Shown here in pieces: positions 55,141-63,027 of a stretch of 64,000 bases of DNA; position 1 is the first letter of the stretch, and every line of letters starts with the position of its first letter. Below the pieces are notes generated by a model. The model made no database searches, was not told the origin of the DNA, and was given only the letters and a program-made list of their open reading frames with translations. This DNA comes from Gemmatimonadota bacterium (GTDB lineage Bacteria > Gemmatimonadota > Gemmatimonadetes > Longimicrobiales > Gaopeijiaceae). The stretch is from positions 1 through 64,000 of the forward strand of contig JAPPNO010000059.1 of assembly GCA_028873845.1 (NCBI GenBank), read 5' to 3'. The position numbers and the translations under genes are program-made.

Positions 55141-55877
55141 ACGCCGGCGGTCCGCAGGTCCGCTCGCTCCTCGCCCCCAACCCGGGCCCGTTCACCCTTG
55201 GCGGCACCCGCAGCTACATCGTCGGAGAACGGCAGGTGGCGATCATCGATCCCGGGCCGCGCCTGGAGAGCCATCTGCGACGGCTCGCGGGCGCGGTCGC
55301 TTCGGCCGAATCGGTGGTGGTCCTCGTCACGCACGCTCACGGGGACCACGCGGCGGGAGCGGAAGAGCTGGGACGACGGACCGGTGCCGAGGTTTGGGGT
55401 CCCGGCGAAGCCCGCGACCTCGGCGACGGCCAGGCCCTGGCCACGGATGCCGGCACCGTCGTCGCGATTTCCACCCCGGGGCATTCCCGGCGGCACTTCT
55501 GCTTCCACATCCCCGAGCGGGGCGCGCTCTTCACCGGCGACATGATCCTGGGCGAAGGCGATACGACCTGGGTGGGAGAGTACCGAGGCGGCGTCGCGGA
55601 GTATCTGGATTCGCTGGACCGGATGGAGGCGCTGAACGCCGGCATCCTCTACCCTGGACACGGGAAGCCACTCCACGCACCGGCCACCGCCATCGCGCGC
55701 TTTCGCCGTCACAAGCTGACGCGCATCGACCAGGTGCGCCGCGCGGTCGCGGCCACGGGAACCACCGACGCCCGCACCCTGACCCGGCACGTCTACGGCG
55801 ACCTGCCGCCCGACACCTTCGAGATGGCGGCCTCCGGGGTGGTGGCCATTCTGGACTACCTTTCCGGCTCCGGATAA
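55137..55877 (+). CDS. MBL-fold metallo-hydrolase (LACTB2/glyoxalase II-like)
   Basis: 246 residues from TTG 55137, which overlaps the previous stop (TTGA). Metal ligands are THAHGDHAAGAEEL, later His in TPGHSRRHFCFH, Asp in LFTGDMILGEG and His in ILYPGHGKPLH. The C-terminal helical domain (RRHKLTRIDQVRRAVAA) is that of LACTB2-like hydrolases, some of which are nucleases or thioesterases. The substrate is unknown. The stop codon lies inside the putative glcD -10 box. Confidence 0.82.
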   Translation: MNAGGPQVRSLLAPNPGPFTLGGTRSYIVGERQVAIIDPGPRLESHLRRLAGAVASAESVVVLVTHAHGDHAAGAEELGRRTGAEVWGPGEARDLGDGQALATDAGTVVAISTPGHSRRHFCFHIPERGALFTGDMILGEGDTTWVGEYRGGVAEYLDSLDRMEALNAGILYPGHGKPLHAPATAIARFRRHKLTRIDQVRRAVAATGTTDARTLTRHVYGDLPPDTFEMAASGVVAILDYLSGSG

Positions 55878-55880
55878 GCT
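55875..55880 (+). promoter_or_regulatory. Candidate -10 element (TAAGCT) for glcD, possibly leaderless
   Basis: TAAGCTTC begins at the MBL stop codon and ends 6 nt before the glcD ATG at 55887. No Shine-Dalgarno sequence fits in the space, so a leaderless start is plausible. Confidence 0.35.
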
Positions 55881-55886
55881 TCTCCC

Positions 55887-57347
55887 ATGATTCCGGCCAC
55901 CCTGACGAGGTCGCTCGTCGAGATCTGCGGTCGGGACGCCGTGATCGTCGACGAGGATCGCCTGCTCGTCTACGAGTCCGACGCGCTGACCGCCTACCGC
56001 CACCGTCCCGGCGCGGTCGTGCTGCCGCGCACCACGGACGAGGTCCGGGACGCCGTAACCGCGATCGCCGGGCACGGCCTCCCGATCGTGCCCAGGGGCG
56101 CGGGAACCGGACTTTCCGGGGGCGCCGTCGCGCTCAACGGGGCGGTCGTGGTCGGGACGGCCCGCATGAACCGCATCCTGGAGATCGATGCCGCCAACCG
56201 CCGCGCCGTGCTGCAGCCGGGGGTGATCAACGCCGAACTGTCGGCCGCCGCCCGTCCCCACGGACTCTACTACGCCCCCGACCCCTCCTCCCAGACCACC
56301 TGCACGATCGGGGGCAACGTGGCCGAAAACTCGGGCGGGCCCCACTGCCTCAAGTACGGGGTGACGTCGCGCTACGTGACCGGGCTGACCGTGGTGCTCC
56401 CCGACGGGACGGTCGCGAAGCTGGGTGGACAGGGCCGTGAAGCGCCCGGGTACGACCTGGTCGGCCTCTTCGTCGGCTCGGAGGGATGCTTCGGGATCGC
56501 GACCGAGATCGAGGTCGGGCTTCTGCCGCTTCCCGAGGACGTGAGGACCCTGCTCGGCATCTTCGACCGCATCGAGGACTCGGGCCGCGCCGTCTCCGAC
56601 ATCGTGAGCGCGGGGCTGCTGCCCGCCGCGATGGAGATCATCGACGGGCCCACGATCCGGGCCGTCGAGGACAGCGTCTTCGCCGCGGGGTATCCCACGG
56701 ACGCCGAAGCCGCCCTGGTGATCGAGTTCGACGGGGTCGCGGCCGGTCTCGACGGCGAGGCCGAGCGGGCGGCGGAGTTCTGCGGGCGTGCCGGTGCCCG
56801 CGAAGTACGAAGCGCCCGCGACGAGGACGAGCGCCTGGCGCTCTGGAAGGGGCGCAAGAAGGCCTTCGGCGCCATGGGGCGGATCGCGCCCGACCTCCTG
56901 GTGCAGGACGCGACCGTGCCCCGGACCAACCTGCCGTCGATCCTGAAGGGGATCTCCGAAATCGGGAAGCGGTACGACCTCGTCGTGGCCAACGTCTTCC
57001 ACGCAGGTGACGGGAACCTGCACCCCAACATCCTCTTCGACCGCCGCGACCGGAACGAGCTGGAGCGGGTCGAGCGCGCGTCGAAGGAGATCATGCAGCT
57101 CTGCGTCGATTCGGGCGGCACGATCACCGGCGAACACGGAGTCGGCCTCGACAAGAAACACCACATGCCGCTCATCTACGGCGCGGCCGAACTGGACGCC
57201 ATGTGGGGGGTGCGCCGCGTCTTCGATCCGGCCGGCACGATGAACCCCGGCAAGGTTCTGCCGGAGGACACGGCGCCCGAGTGGCCGGTGGCCGGGGAAG
57301 TGCGGGATGCGGCGGAACCGATGATCGCGGCGGGCGCGGCGCCGTGA
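55887..57347 (+). CDS. glcD: Glycolate oxidase, FAD subunit GlcD
   Basis: 486 residues. The PCMH FAD domain contains PRGAGTGLSGGAVAL and TIGGNVAENSGGPHCLKYGV. The C-terminal substrate domain contains VFHAGDGNLHPNILFD and GTITGEHGVGLDKK with the metal-binding histidines. It oxidises glycolate (or D-lactate) to glyoxylate and passes electrons to the GlcF iron-sulfur subunit. D-lactate dehydrogenase is the main alternative for this family, but the downstream glcE and glcF genes make a glycolate oxidase complex more likely. Confidence 0.88.
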   Translation: MIPATLTRSLVEICGRDAVIVDEDRLLVYESDALTAYRHRPGAVVLPRTTDEVRDAVTAIAGHGLPIVPRGAGTGLSGGAVALNGAVVVGTARMNRILEIDAANRRAVLQPGVINAELSAAARPHGLYYAPDPSSQTTCTIGGNVAENSGGPHCLKYGVTSRYVTGLTVVLPDGTVAKLGGQGREAPGYDLVGLFVGSEGCFGIATEIEVGLLPLPEDVRTLLGIFDRIEDSGRAVSDIVSAGLLPAAMEIIDGPTIRAVEDSVFAAGYPTDAEAALVIEFDGVAAGLDGEAERAAEFCGRAGAREVRSARDEDERLALWKGRKKAFGAMGRIAPDLLVQDATVPRTNLPSILKGISEIGKRYDLVVANVFHAGDGNLHPNILFDRRDRNELERVERASKEIMQLCVDSGGTITGEHGVGLDKKHHMPLIYGAAELDAMWGVRRVFDPAGTMNPGKVLPEDTAPEWPVAGEVRDAAEPMIAAGAAP

Positions 57348-58615
57348 GCACCGCCACCGCTCCCGGGGCGCTCGCCGGACTCCTTCCGGAGAGCCGGGTC
57401 CTGACCGGAGACGCAGCGTCGCAGTGGGCCGGGGACCGGGAGGTGGAGGCCGTGCTGTTCCCCGCCGACACGGACGAGGTTCAAACCCTGATCCGTGCCG
57501 CCAACGAGACCGGAACGGGGCTGTTGCCCGCGGGGGCCGGAAGCTGGCCCGGCGCCGGCGGGTGGACGCGCTCCGGCGGCGTGATCGTATCGACGGCGCG
57601 TCTGGACTCGGTTTTCCACTACGAACCCGCCGACCTGACGCTCACGGCGGGGGCCGGCCTCGGATGGCGGAAGCTGGCCGCCCTGCTCGAGCCCAACGGC
57701 CAGTGGCTTCCCATGGACGGGCCGGGCGCCGGGGAGGGGACTCTGGGCGGTGCGGTCGCGTGTGGAGTCCCGGGCCCGCTCAGGGCGCGCTACGGCGCCC
57801 CCCGCGACAACGTGCTCGGGCTGGAGGTCGTGACGGGAGAGGGCCGTCTGCTGCGGATCGGCGGGCGTGTGGTGAAGAACGTGGCCGGCTACGATCTCGT
57901 GCGGCTGTTCACCGGAAGCCGGGGCAGTCTCGGCGTGATCACGAGGGTGTCGGTGCGCCTGTTTCCGCGTCCCGGGGCGGACGTGACGATGGTGTTCGAG
58001 GGCGGGGTGGGGGAGATGCTCGAGGTCGCCCGGGGCGTGCGCGCCAGTGCGCTTCCGGTGGCTGCGGCGGAGATGACCGTCCGGAGGGCGGGAGCGGCCG
58101 GGGGAGAATCGCAGCTGGCGGTGCGGGTGCTCGGTGGCCGGGAGGAGGCGGACGAGGTTTGTACGCGGCTGGCAGCCGGGATCGGGGCCGCGCCCGGGAC
58201 GACGTTGCGGGGTGGGGAAAGCGAGGTGTTTCACAGGCGGCGCACCGCGTGGGAAGGACGGTCGCCCCTGGTTGTGCGGCTGGCCGCCCTGCCCGGCCGG
58301 CTGGCGGCGGTCATGGGATGGGCGCGCGAGGTGGCCGCACGGACCGGTGGCCGGCTCGCGGCCGATGTGCTGGGCGGGGTGGTGCGGGTGAAGGGTTCGC
58401 CGGCGGACGACGGGACTGCCGGGCTGGCCGGGAAGCTGGTGAGCGTGAGGCGTGAGGTGGAAGCGGTGGGTGGTACGATGACGCTGAGCCGGGCGCCCCG
58501 TGAGGTAGCCGCGAGGGTGGGGTGGACGGGGGTCGGGGGGGGTGGGGGGCCGCTCGCGCGGAAGCTCAAGTCCCTGTTCGACCCTTGCAGGGTTCTGCGG
58601 TCCAGGTGCCCGTGA
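57344..58615 (+). CDS. glcE: Glycolate oxidase, FAD-binding subunit GlcE
   Basis: 423 residues from the GTG overlapping the glcD stop (GTGA). PCMH-type FAD domain with LPAGAGSWPGAGGW, GAGLGWRKLAALLEPNGQWL, GEGTLGGAVACGVPGPLRAR and KNVAGYDLVRLFTGSRGSLG. GlcE lacks the substrate-site histidines of GlcD and is needed for the active complex. The C-terminus ends LKSLFDPCRVLRSRCP, a shortened form of the usual FDP-NPG ending. It overlaps glcF by 4 nt. Confidence 0.87.
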   Translation: MSTATAPGALAGLLPESRVLTGDAASQWAGDREVEAVLFPADTDEVQTLIRAANETGTGLLPAGAGSWPGAGGWTRSGGVIVSTARLDSVFHYEPADLTLTAGAGLGWRKLAALLEPNGQWLPMDGPGAGEGTLGGAVACGVPGPLRARYGAPRDNVLGLEVVTGEGRLLRIGGRVVKNVAGYDLVRLFTGSRGSLGVITRVSVRLFPRPGADVTMVFEGGVGEMLEVARGVRASALPVAAAEMTVRRAGAAGGESQLAVRVLGGREEADEVCTRLAAGIGAAPGTTLRGGESEVFHRRRTAWEGRSPLVVRLAALPGRLAAVMGWAREVAARTGGRLAADVLGGVVRVKGSPADDGTAGLAGKLVSVRREVEAVGGTMTLSRAPREVAARVGWTGVGGGGGPLARKLKSLFDPCRVLRSRCP

Positions 58616-60024
58616 ACATCGCGAAGGCTACCCTGGCCGGGGCGGTCGCCGAGCAGGAGGAGCGGCTTCTCAACTGCGTTCACTGCGGGTTCTGCCTGCC
58701 CGCGTGTCCGACCTACCGGCGACTCGGCGATGAAGCGGATTCGCCGCGGGGAAGGCTCTACCTGATGCAGGCGGTTGTCGAAGGCAGGCTCGATGCGGGC
58801 TCCGACGCATTCCAGGACCACATCGGCCGCTGTCTGGGGTGCCGGGCGTGCGAACCGGTGTGTCCGTCGGGGGTCGAGTACGGCCGTCTTCTGGAACTCG
58901 CCCGGCAGGTGGGCGGCGAAGCCCGCAGGCCCGCGCTGCTCACCCGAGTCCTTCTGCGCGTCTTCGGCACGGACTGGCTGGCCCGTCCGGCAATGCTCAT
59001 GGGACGATTGTTGCGCGGTACGGGTTTGCCTGGCCTCGCCGTCGGGGTGCTGTCACGGCCGCGGGGCGCCGGCGAGCAGGACCGCGGCCGGGGCGACGGG
59101 AAAAGGACCGGTCCCCTGGCGCGAGGCGCGGCAGCGGGACGTCTGGGCCTGGCGATGCTGGCCGCGTCGGCGCCCGCTCGTGAATTGTTTCACAAGGGCG
59201 CTGCGCGGTCCGCTTCGGCGCCCGGAGAGGCCATGACCCCGACCACCTCTCCGGCACAGGCGGCGGCCCACGGCAACGCGCCCACCGTCGCCCTGCTTGC
59301 CGGATGCGTGCAGGCGGGACTCTTCTCGCGCGTCAACGAGGCCACCGCACGGGTTCTGACCGCCAACGGATACCGTGTCGTGACCGTCCCCGGGCAGGGA
59401 TGCTGCGGCGCGCTCCACGCCCACGACGGCGATCTCGAGGCCGCTCGCAGAATGGCCCGCCGCAACGTACGGGCCTTCGAAGGCGCCGGGGTGGACTTCC
59501 TCGCAATGAACGCGTCCGGCTGCGGCGCGGCGATGGCGGACTATGGGTCACTCCTTGCGGACGACGAGGCCATGGGGCGCCGGGCCGCTCGACTCGCTGC
59601 GCGCGTCCGCGACGTGTCCCGGCTGCTGGCCGACCGCGGCCCCGTTGCCGGCGCGCCCGTTCCCCTTCGCGTCACCTACGACGCCCCCTGTCACCTGCTG
59701 CACGCCCAGGGCGTAGTGGACCCGCCGCTTGTCGTCCTGGAATCGGTGCCGGAGCTGGAAGTCCTCCCGCTGGCCGGTTCGGCGGAGTGTTGCGGTGGCG
59801 CGGGGATCTACGGAATCACGCACCCGGACCTGGGTGGCTGGATAGGGTCGGACAAGGTCCGGAGCGTCCTCGACACCGGTGCGGACGCGCTGGTCACCGG
59901 CAATCCCGGGTGCATGATGCAGATCGGGGCCGGCCTTGCACTCGCCGGCAGCCGGATTCCGGTGGTGCACCTGGTGGAACTGGTCGACGAGAGCTACCGC
60001 CGCGCGGGACTGTATGGAGCGTGA
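58612..60024 (+). CDS. glcF: Glycolate oxidase, iron-sulfur subunit GlcF
   Basis: 470 residues from the GTG overlapping the glcE stop. Two 4Fe-4S motifs (CVHCGFCLPACPTY and CLGCRACEPVCPSG) lie near the N-terminus. Two CCG domains (GCCGALHAHDG and ECCGGAGIYG) lie in the C-terminal half. It transfers electrons from GlcD/E to the quinone pool. An unusual Arg/Gly/Ala-rich insertion at about residues 145-215 separates the halves. The stop is overlapped by the next gene. Confidence 0.87.
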   Translation: MNIAKATLAGAVAEQEERLLNCVHCGFCLPACPTYRRLGDEADSPRGRLYLMQAVVEGRLDAGSDAFQDHIGRCLGCRACEPVCPSGVEYGRLLELARQVGGEARRPALLTRVLLRVFGTDWLARPAMLMGRLLRGTGLPGLAVGVLSRPRGAGEQDRGRGDGKRTGPLARGAAAGRLGLAMLAASAPARELFHKGAARSASAPGEAMTPTTSPAQAAAHGNAPTVALLAGCVQAGLFSRVNEATARVLTANGYRVVTVPGQGCCGALHAHDGDLEAARRMARRNVRAFEGAGVDFLAMNASGCGAAMADYGSLLADDEAMGRRAARLAARVRDVSRLLADRGPVAGAPVPLRVTYDAPCHLLHAQGVVDPPLVVLESVPELEVLPLAGSAECCGGAGIYGITHPDLGGWIGSDKVRSVLDTGADALVTGNPGCMMQIGAGLALAGSRIPVVHLVELVDESYRRAGLYGA

Positions 60025-61177
60025 CGCCGCGGTGAGCGTCCCCACGTTGACCGTGGCCGAGGCGGAACGGCACACGGACGAGTGCCTGGCGTTGCTGCGG
60101 GCGCTTGTCGAATGCGAGTCCCCGACCGGCGACCGGGAAGGCAACCTCGAAGTGGCCGCCGTGCTCGAAGGCGCGATGGTCCGGGCCGGCGGCAAGGTGG
60201 AGAGAATACCCGCGCCCGGCCTGGGGGTGCATCTTCTCGGCCGCTTCTCCGGAGTCGGACGCGACCGGGGCCCGATTCTGGTCATGGGGCACATGGACAC
60301 GGTTCATCCGGCCGGCACACTGCAGCGCCTTCCCTTTGCGCATGTCGGCGGCGAGGTGCGGGGCCCGGGCATCTACGACATGAAGAGCGGCCTCGCGGTT
60401 ACGCTTGCGGCGCTTCGCATTCTGGCCGGAAAGCAAAGGGGCCCCGCCTCGGACGTGACCTTCTTCGTCACCTGCGACGAAGAGCGGGGTTCTCCCCACT
60501 CGCGCAAGCGGATCGAGGCGGAGGCCCGCGCGCACCGTGCCGCCCTCGTCCCGGAACCTTCGGCGCCGGGTGGCGCGCTGAAGACCCGGCGCAAGGGGGT
60601 GAGCGCATACGTCCTGGAGGTTGCGGGCCGGGCGGCGCACGCCGGAATCGAGCCCGAGGCGGGAGCGAGTGCAATTCATGAACTGGCCCGTCAGGTCTGC
60701 GGGATCTGCGATCTGGCCGACCCGGACGCGGGTACCAGCGTCAACGTGGGCGTCATCAAGGGCGGCACCGTGGAGAATGTCGTTGCGGACGCTGCAAGCT
60801 GTGGCATCGACGTAAGGTTTTTTGTCAATACAGAATCCGACCGGGTCGATACGGCTCTCAGATCCTTCGTGGCCTTTGACAAGAGATGCACCTTGACGTT
60901 GAAGGGTGGCCTCAATCGCGGTGCGCTCGAAAAGTCGGAGGCATCGAGCCTGATCGTTAAGCAGGCACGCACCCTGGCAGCCAGGTTGGGGTTCGAACTG
61001 GGGGAAGAATCGACAGGTGGCGCCAGCGACGGGAACCTCATCTCGGCAGTGGGCTGTCCAACGCTTGATGGCCTGGGGCCTGACGGGGGAGGAGCTCATA
61101 CCCTGTTTGAACACATCCTCGTTGACGATTTGCCCCGGCGGATTGCCCTGTTCGCCGCACTGTTCGAATCCCTGTAA
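60014..61177 (+). CDS. M20-family carboxypeptidase G2-like peptidase
   Basis: 387 residues from ATG 60014, which overlaps the end of glcF (GTG 60032 possible). Zinc motifs: VMGHMDTVHPAGT, IYDMKSGLAV, TCDEERGSPHSR and the final His in GAHTLFEHI. ESPTGDREGN near the N-terminus is typical of carboxypeptidase G2/glutamate carboxypeptidase relatives, which remove C-terminal Glu or hydrolyse N-acyl amino acids. The second half has more AT-rich codons than its neighbours. An OSBS/racemase gene lies 710 nt downstream. Confidence 0.82.
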   Translation: MERDAAVSVPTLTVAEAERHTDECLALLRALVECESPTGDREGNLEVAAVLEGAMVRAGGKVERIPAPGLGVHLLGRFSGVGRDRGPILVMGHMDTVHPAGTLQRLPFAHVGGEVRGPGIYDMKSGLAVTLAALRILAGKQRGPASDVTFFVTCDEERGSPHSRKRIEAEARAHRAALVPEPSAPGGALKTRRKGVSAYVLEVAGRAAHAGIEPEAGASAIHELARQVCGICDLADPDAGTSVNVGVIKGGTVENVVADAASCGIDVRFFVNTESDRVDTALRSFVAFDKRCTLTLKGGLNRGALEKSEASSLIVKQARTLAARLGFELGEESTGGASDGNLISAVGCPTLDGLGPDGGGAHTLFEHILVDDLPRRIALFAALFESL

Positions 61178-61309
61178 GGGAATCGCCGCCAAGGGGGTAT
61201 TGCCTTGGCCATCATCAACACGTAGTTTGTTCTTGCACGCCCCCGACCCGGCCTAGAGCAAGTACGGGTCCTCCAATACCCACCTGTTCAACAGGAGATG
61301 CATGGTCCA

Positions 61310-61741
61310 ATGGATGCCGAAGCGAGACGAAACTACAGGGCGGCGCTCAAGCAGGCTGAAGCCGAGTTGGCCGCTCACGAGCAGCGCGGAGACGCATTGC
61401 GGGCTACGGTCGAAGGACTGAGAAACCTGCTTGCGGTGAAGGCGCCCCGCAGGACAATGCGGAAACCGGCCGTGGCAAAGCGCACCCGTCGTCGCCGGCG
61501 GAGCGCGGGAGCCGGACACCCGGAGGTTCCGGCGGGCACGTTCAGGGGTACCGGCCCCACTGCGGCCTATCGGAGATTCATCGAGATGTACGGCGACAGC
61601 TATACGGTGCCCCAGATCAGGGACGCCCTGATCCAGGGTGGCGTCAGGTCCAGCTCCCCCACCTCACTGCTCACGGGAATCCACTCCGTCAGGCGCCGTG
61701 ACCGGCTCAAGGCGGAAGCCGAGAAGCAAGCGGCCGAATAA
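61310..61741 (+). CDS. Small basic protein with coiled coil and winged-helix-like C-terminus
   Basis: 143 residues from ATG 61310 behind AGGAG at 61293-61297; ATG 61298 would add four residues but sits on the ribosome site. Residues 1-45 are a charged helix (RRNYRAALKQAEAELAAHEQ). A very basic linker (KRTRRRRRSAG) follows. The last 60 residues (AAYRRFIEMYGDSYTVPQIR, DALIQGGV, SSSPTSLLTGIHSVRRRDRL) look like a HARE/winged-helix fold. It may bind DNA, but this is speculative. The gap before it (61178-61297) shows no gene. Confidence 0.5.
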   Translation: MDAEARRNYRAALKQAEAELAAHEQRGDALRATVEGLRNLLAVKAPRRTMRKPAVAKRTRRRRRSAGAGHPEVPAGTFRGTGPTAAYRRFIEMYGDSYTVPQIRDALIQGGVRSSSPTSLLTGIHSVRRRDRLKAEAEKQAAE

Positions 61742-61887
61742 CCTGACAAGGGGAATCGCCCCCGCTCGAGCTATCCGAAAGAGCGTCGCGACAGGTCCGG
61801 CACGGAGTCCATGCGCCATCGGGACACCGGCGCCGGGCCACGCGTGGCAACCCGGCTGTCGCCTGGCCGGGGGGCGGGCGTGACAGC

Positions 61888-62994
61888 ATGAAGATCCGGA
61901 GGGCCGTGTTGCGCGAGTTGCCTTTGCAACTCAAGGAGTTCTTCGAGATCAGCAGCGGGGGAACCCAGGCCCGCCGCATCGTCCTCTTAACCCTCGAAGC
62001 CGATGGTTGTGAGGGGTGGTCGGAGTGCGTTGCGGCAGAGACACCGGGGTATTCGTACGAGACCACCGACACGGCGTGGCACATCCTGACACGGTGGCTC
62101 CTGCCGGCCTTGTTGGAACTCGAAGGCGACGATGCCCGCACCCTGGTTCCGGCCCCGTGGCTCCGCGGTCATCGCATGGCCAGAGCGACGGTTGAAATGG
62201 CTCTGTGGGACCTTGAGGCGAAACGCCGCACCGTGTCGCTCAGCGAGTTGCTGGGTGGGGAGGTCGCCTCAGTTCCGGTGGGTGTCTCGATAGGCATTCA
62301 GAAAACGGATGAGGCGCTGGCCCAAAAGGTGGGCCAGTACCTCGCGGAGGGCTATCGCAAGATCAAGATCAAGATCAAGCCCGGCCGCGATGTCGACATG
62401 TTGCGATCCGTCAGGTCCCGCTTTCCGGATGCACCCATCATGGCCGATGCGAACTCGGCCTACGCACTGCCCTCCGACTTCGATCGTTTGGCCGCGATGG
62501 ACGACTTCGGTCTCATGATGATCGAGCAGCCCCTGGCACACGACGACCTGCTCGATCACGCCACCCTGCAAAGTCGCATCGACACGCCGGTCTGCCTCGA
62601 CGAGTCGATCCGTTCCCAAGGTGATGTGCGCCTGGCGCTGCATCTCGGTTCGGGCCGGATCGTGAACATCAAGCCGGGGCGAGTGGGAGGCCTCCGTTCC
62701 TCGTTGGCCATTCATGATGCGTGCCGCGAGGCGGGGTGGCCGGTCTGGTGCGGTGGGATGCTGGAGTCGGGGATCGGCCGTGCGCACAACGTCGCGCTCG
62801 CCACGTTGCCGGGTTTCACGCTGCCGGGGGACATCTCGAACTCCAGCCGGTACTGGGCCGAGGACATCGTACTTCCCGAATTCGAGATGGCCGGGGGCCT
62901 CATGCCCGTGCCGGACGGGCCGGGGATCGGGGTGACGCCGTGCATGGAGCGCATTGAGCGCCTGACCACGCGCATGGAGGTGTTCGAGGCGTAG
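61888..62994 (+). CDS. menC: o-Succinylbenzoate synthase / N-acylamino acid racemase (enolase superfamily)
   Basis: 368 residues. Muconate-lactonizing subgroup active site: K162-x-K164 in KIKIKIKPG, Asp in IMADANSAY, Glu in MIEQPL, Asp in CLDESI, and Lys in VNIKPGRVGG. The MLESGIGRAHN segment and the later PGDISNSSRYWAED are shared by OSBS (menaquinone synthesis) and N-succinylamino-acid racemase, which cannot be told apart by sequence. No other men gene is here, and an M20 deacylase lies nearby, so the symbol is tentative. The intergenic region 61742-61887 holds nothing visible. Confidence 0.82.
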   Translation: MKIRRAVLRELPLQLKEFFEISSGGTQARRIVLLTLEADGCEGWSECVAAETPGYSYETTDTAWHILTRWLLPALLELEGDDARTLVPAPWLRGHRMARATVEMALWDLEAKRRTVSLSELLGGEVASVPVGVSIGIQKTDEALAQKVGQYLAEGYRKIKIKIKPGRDVDMLRSVRSRFPDAPIMADANSAYALPSDFDRLAAMDDFGLMMIEQPLAHDDLLDHATLQSRIDTPVCLDESIRSQGDVRLALHLGSGRIVNIKPGRVGGLRSSLAIHDACREAGWPVWCGGMLESGIGRAHNVALATLPGFTLPGDISNSSRYWAEDIVLPEFEMAGGLMPVPDGPGIGVTPCMERIERLTTRMEVFEA

Positions 62995-63027
62995 CGGGGC
63001 CCGCGACCCGGCGGGACCGGCCACGGG

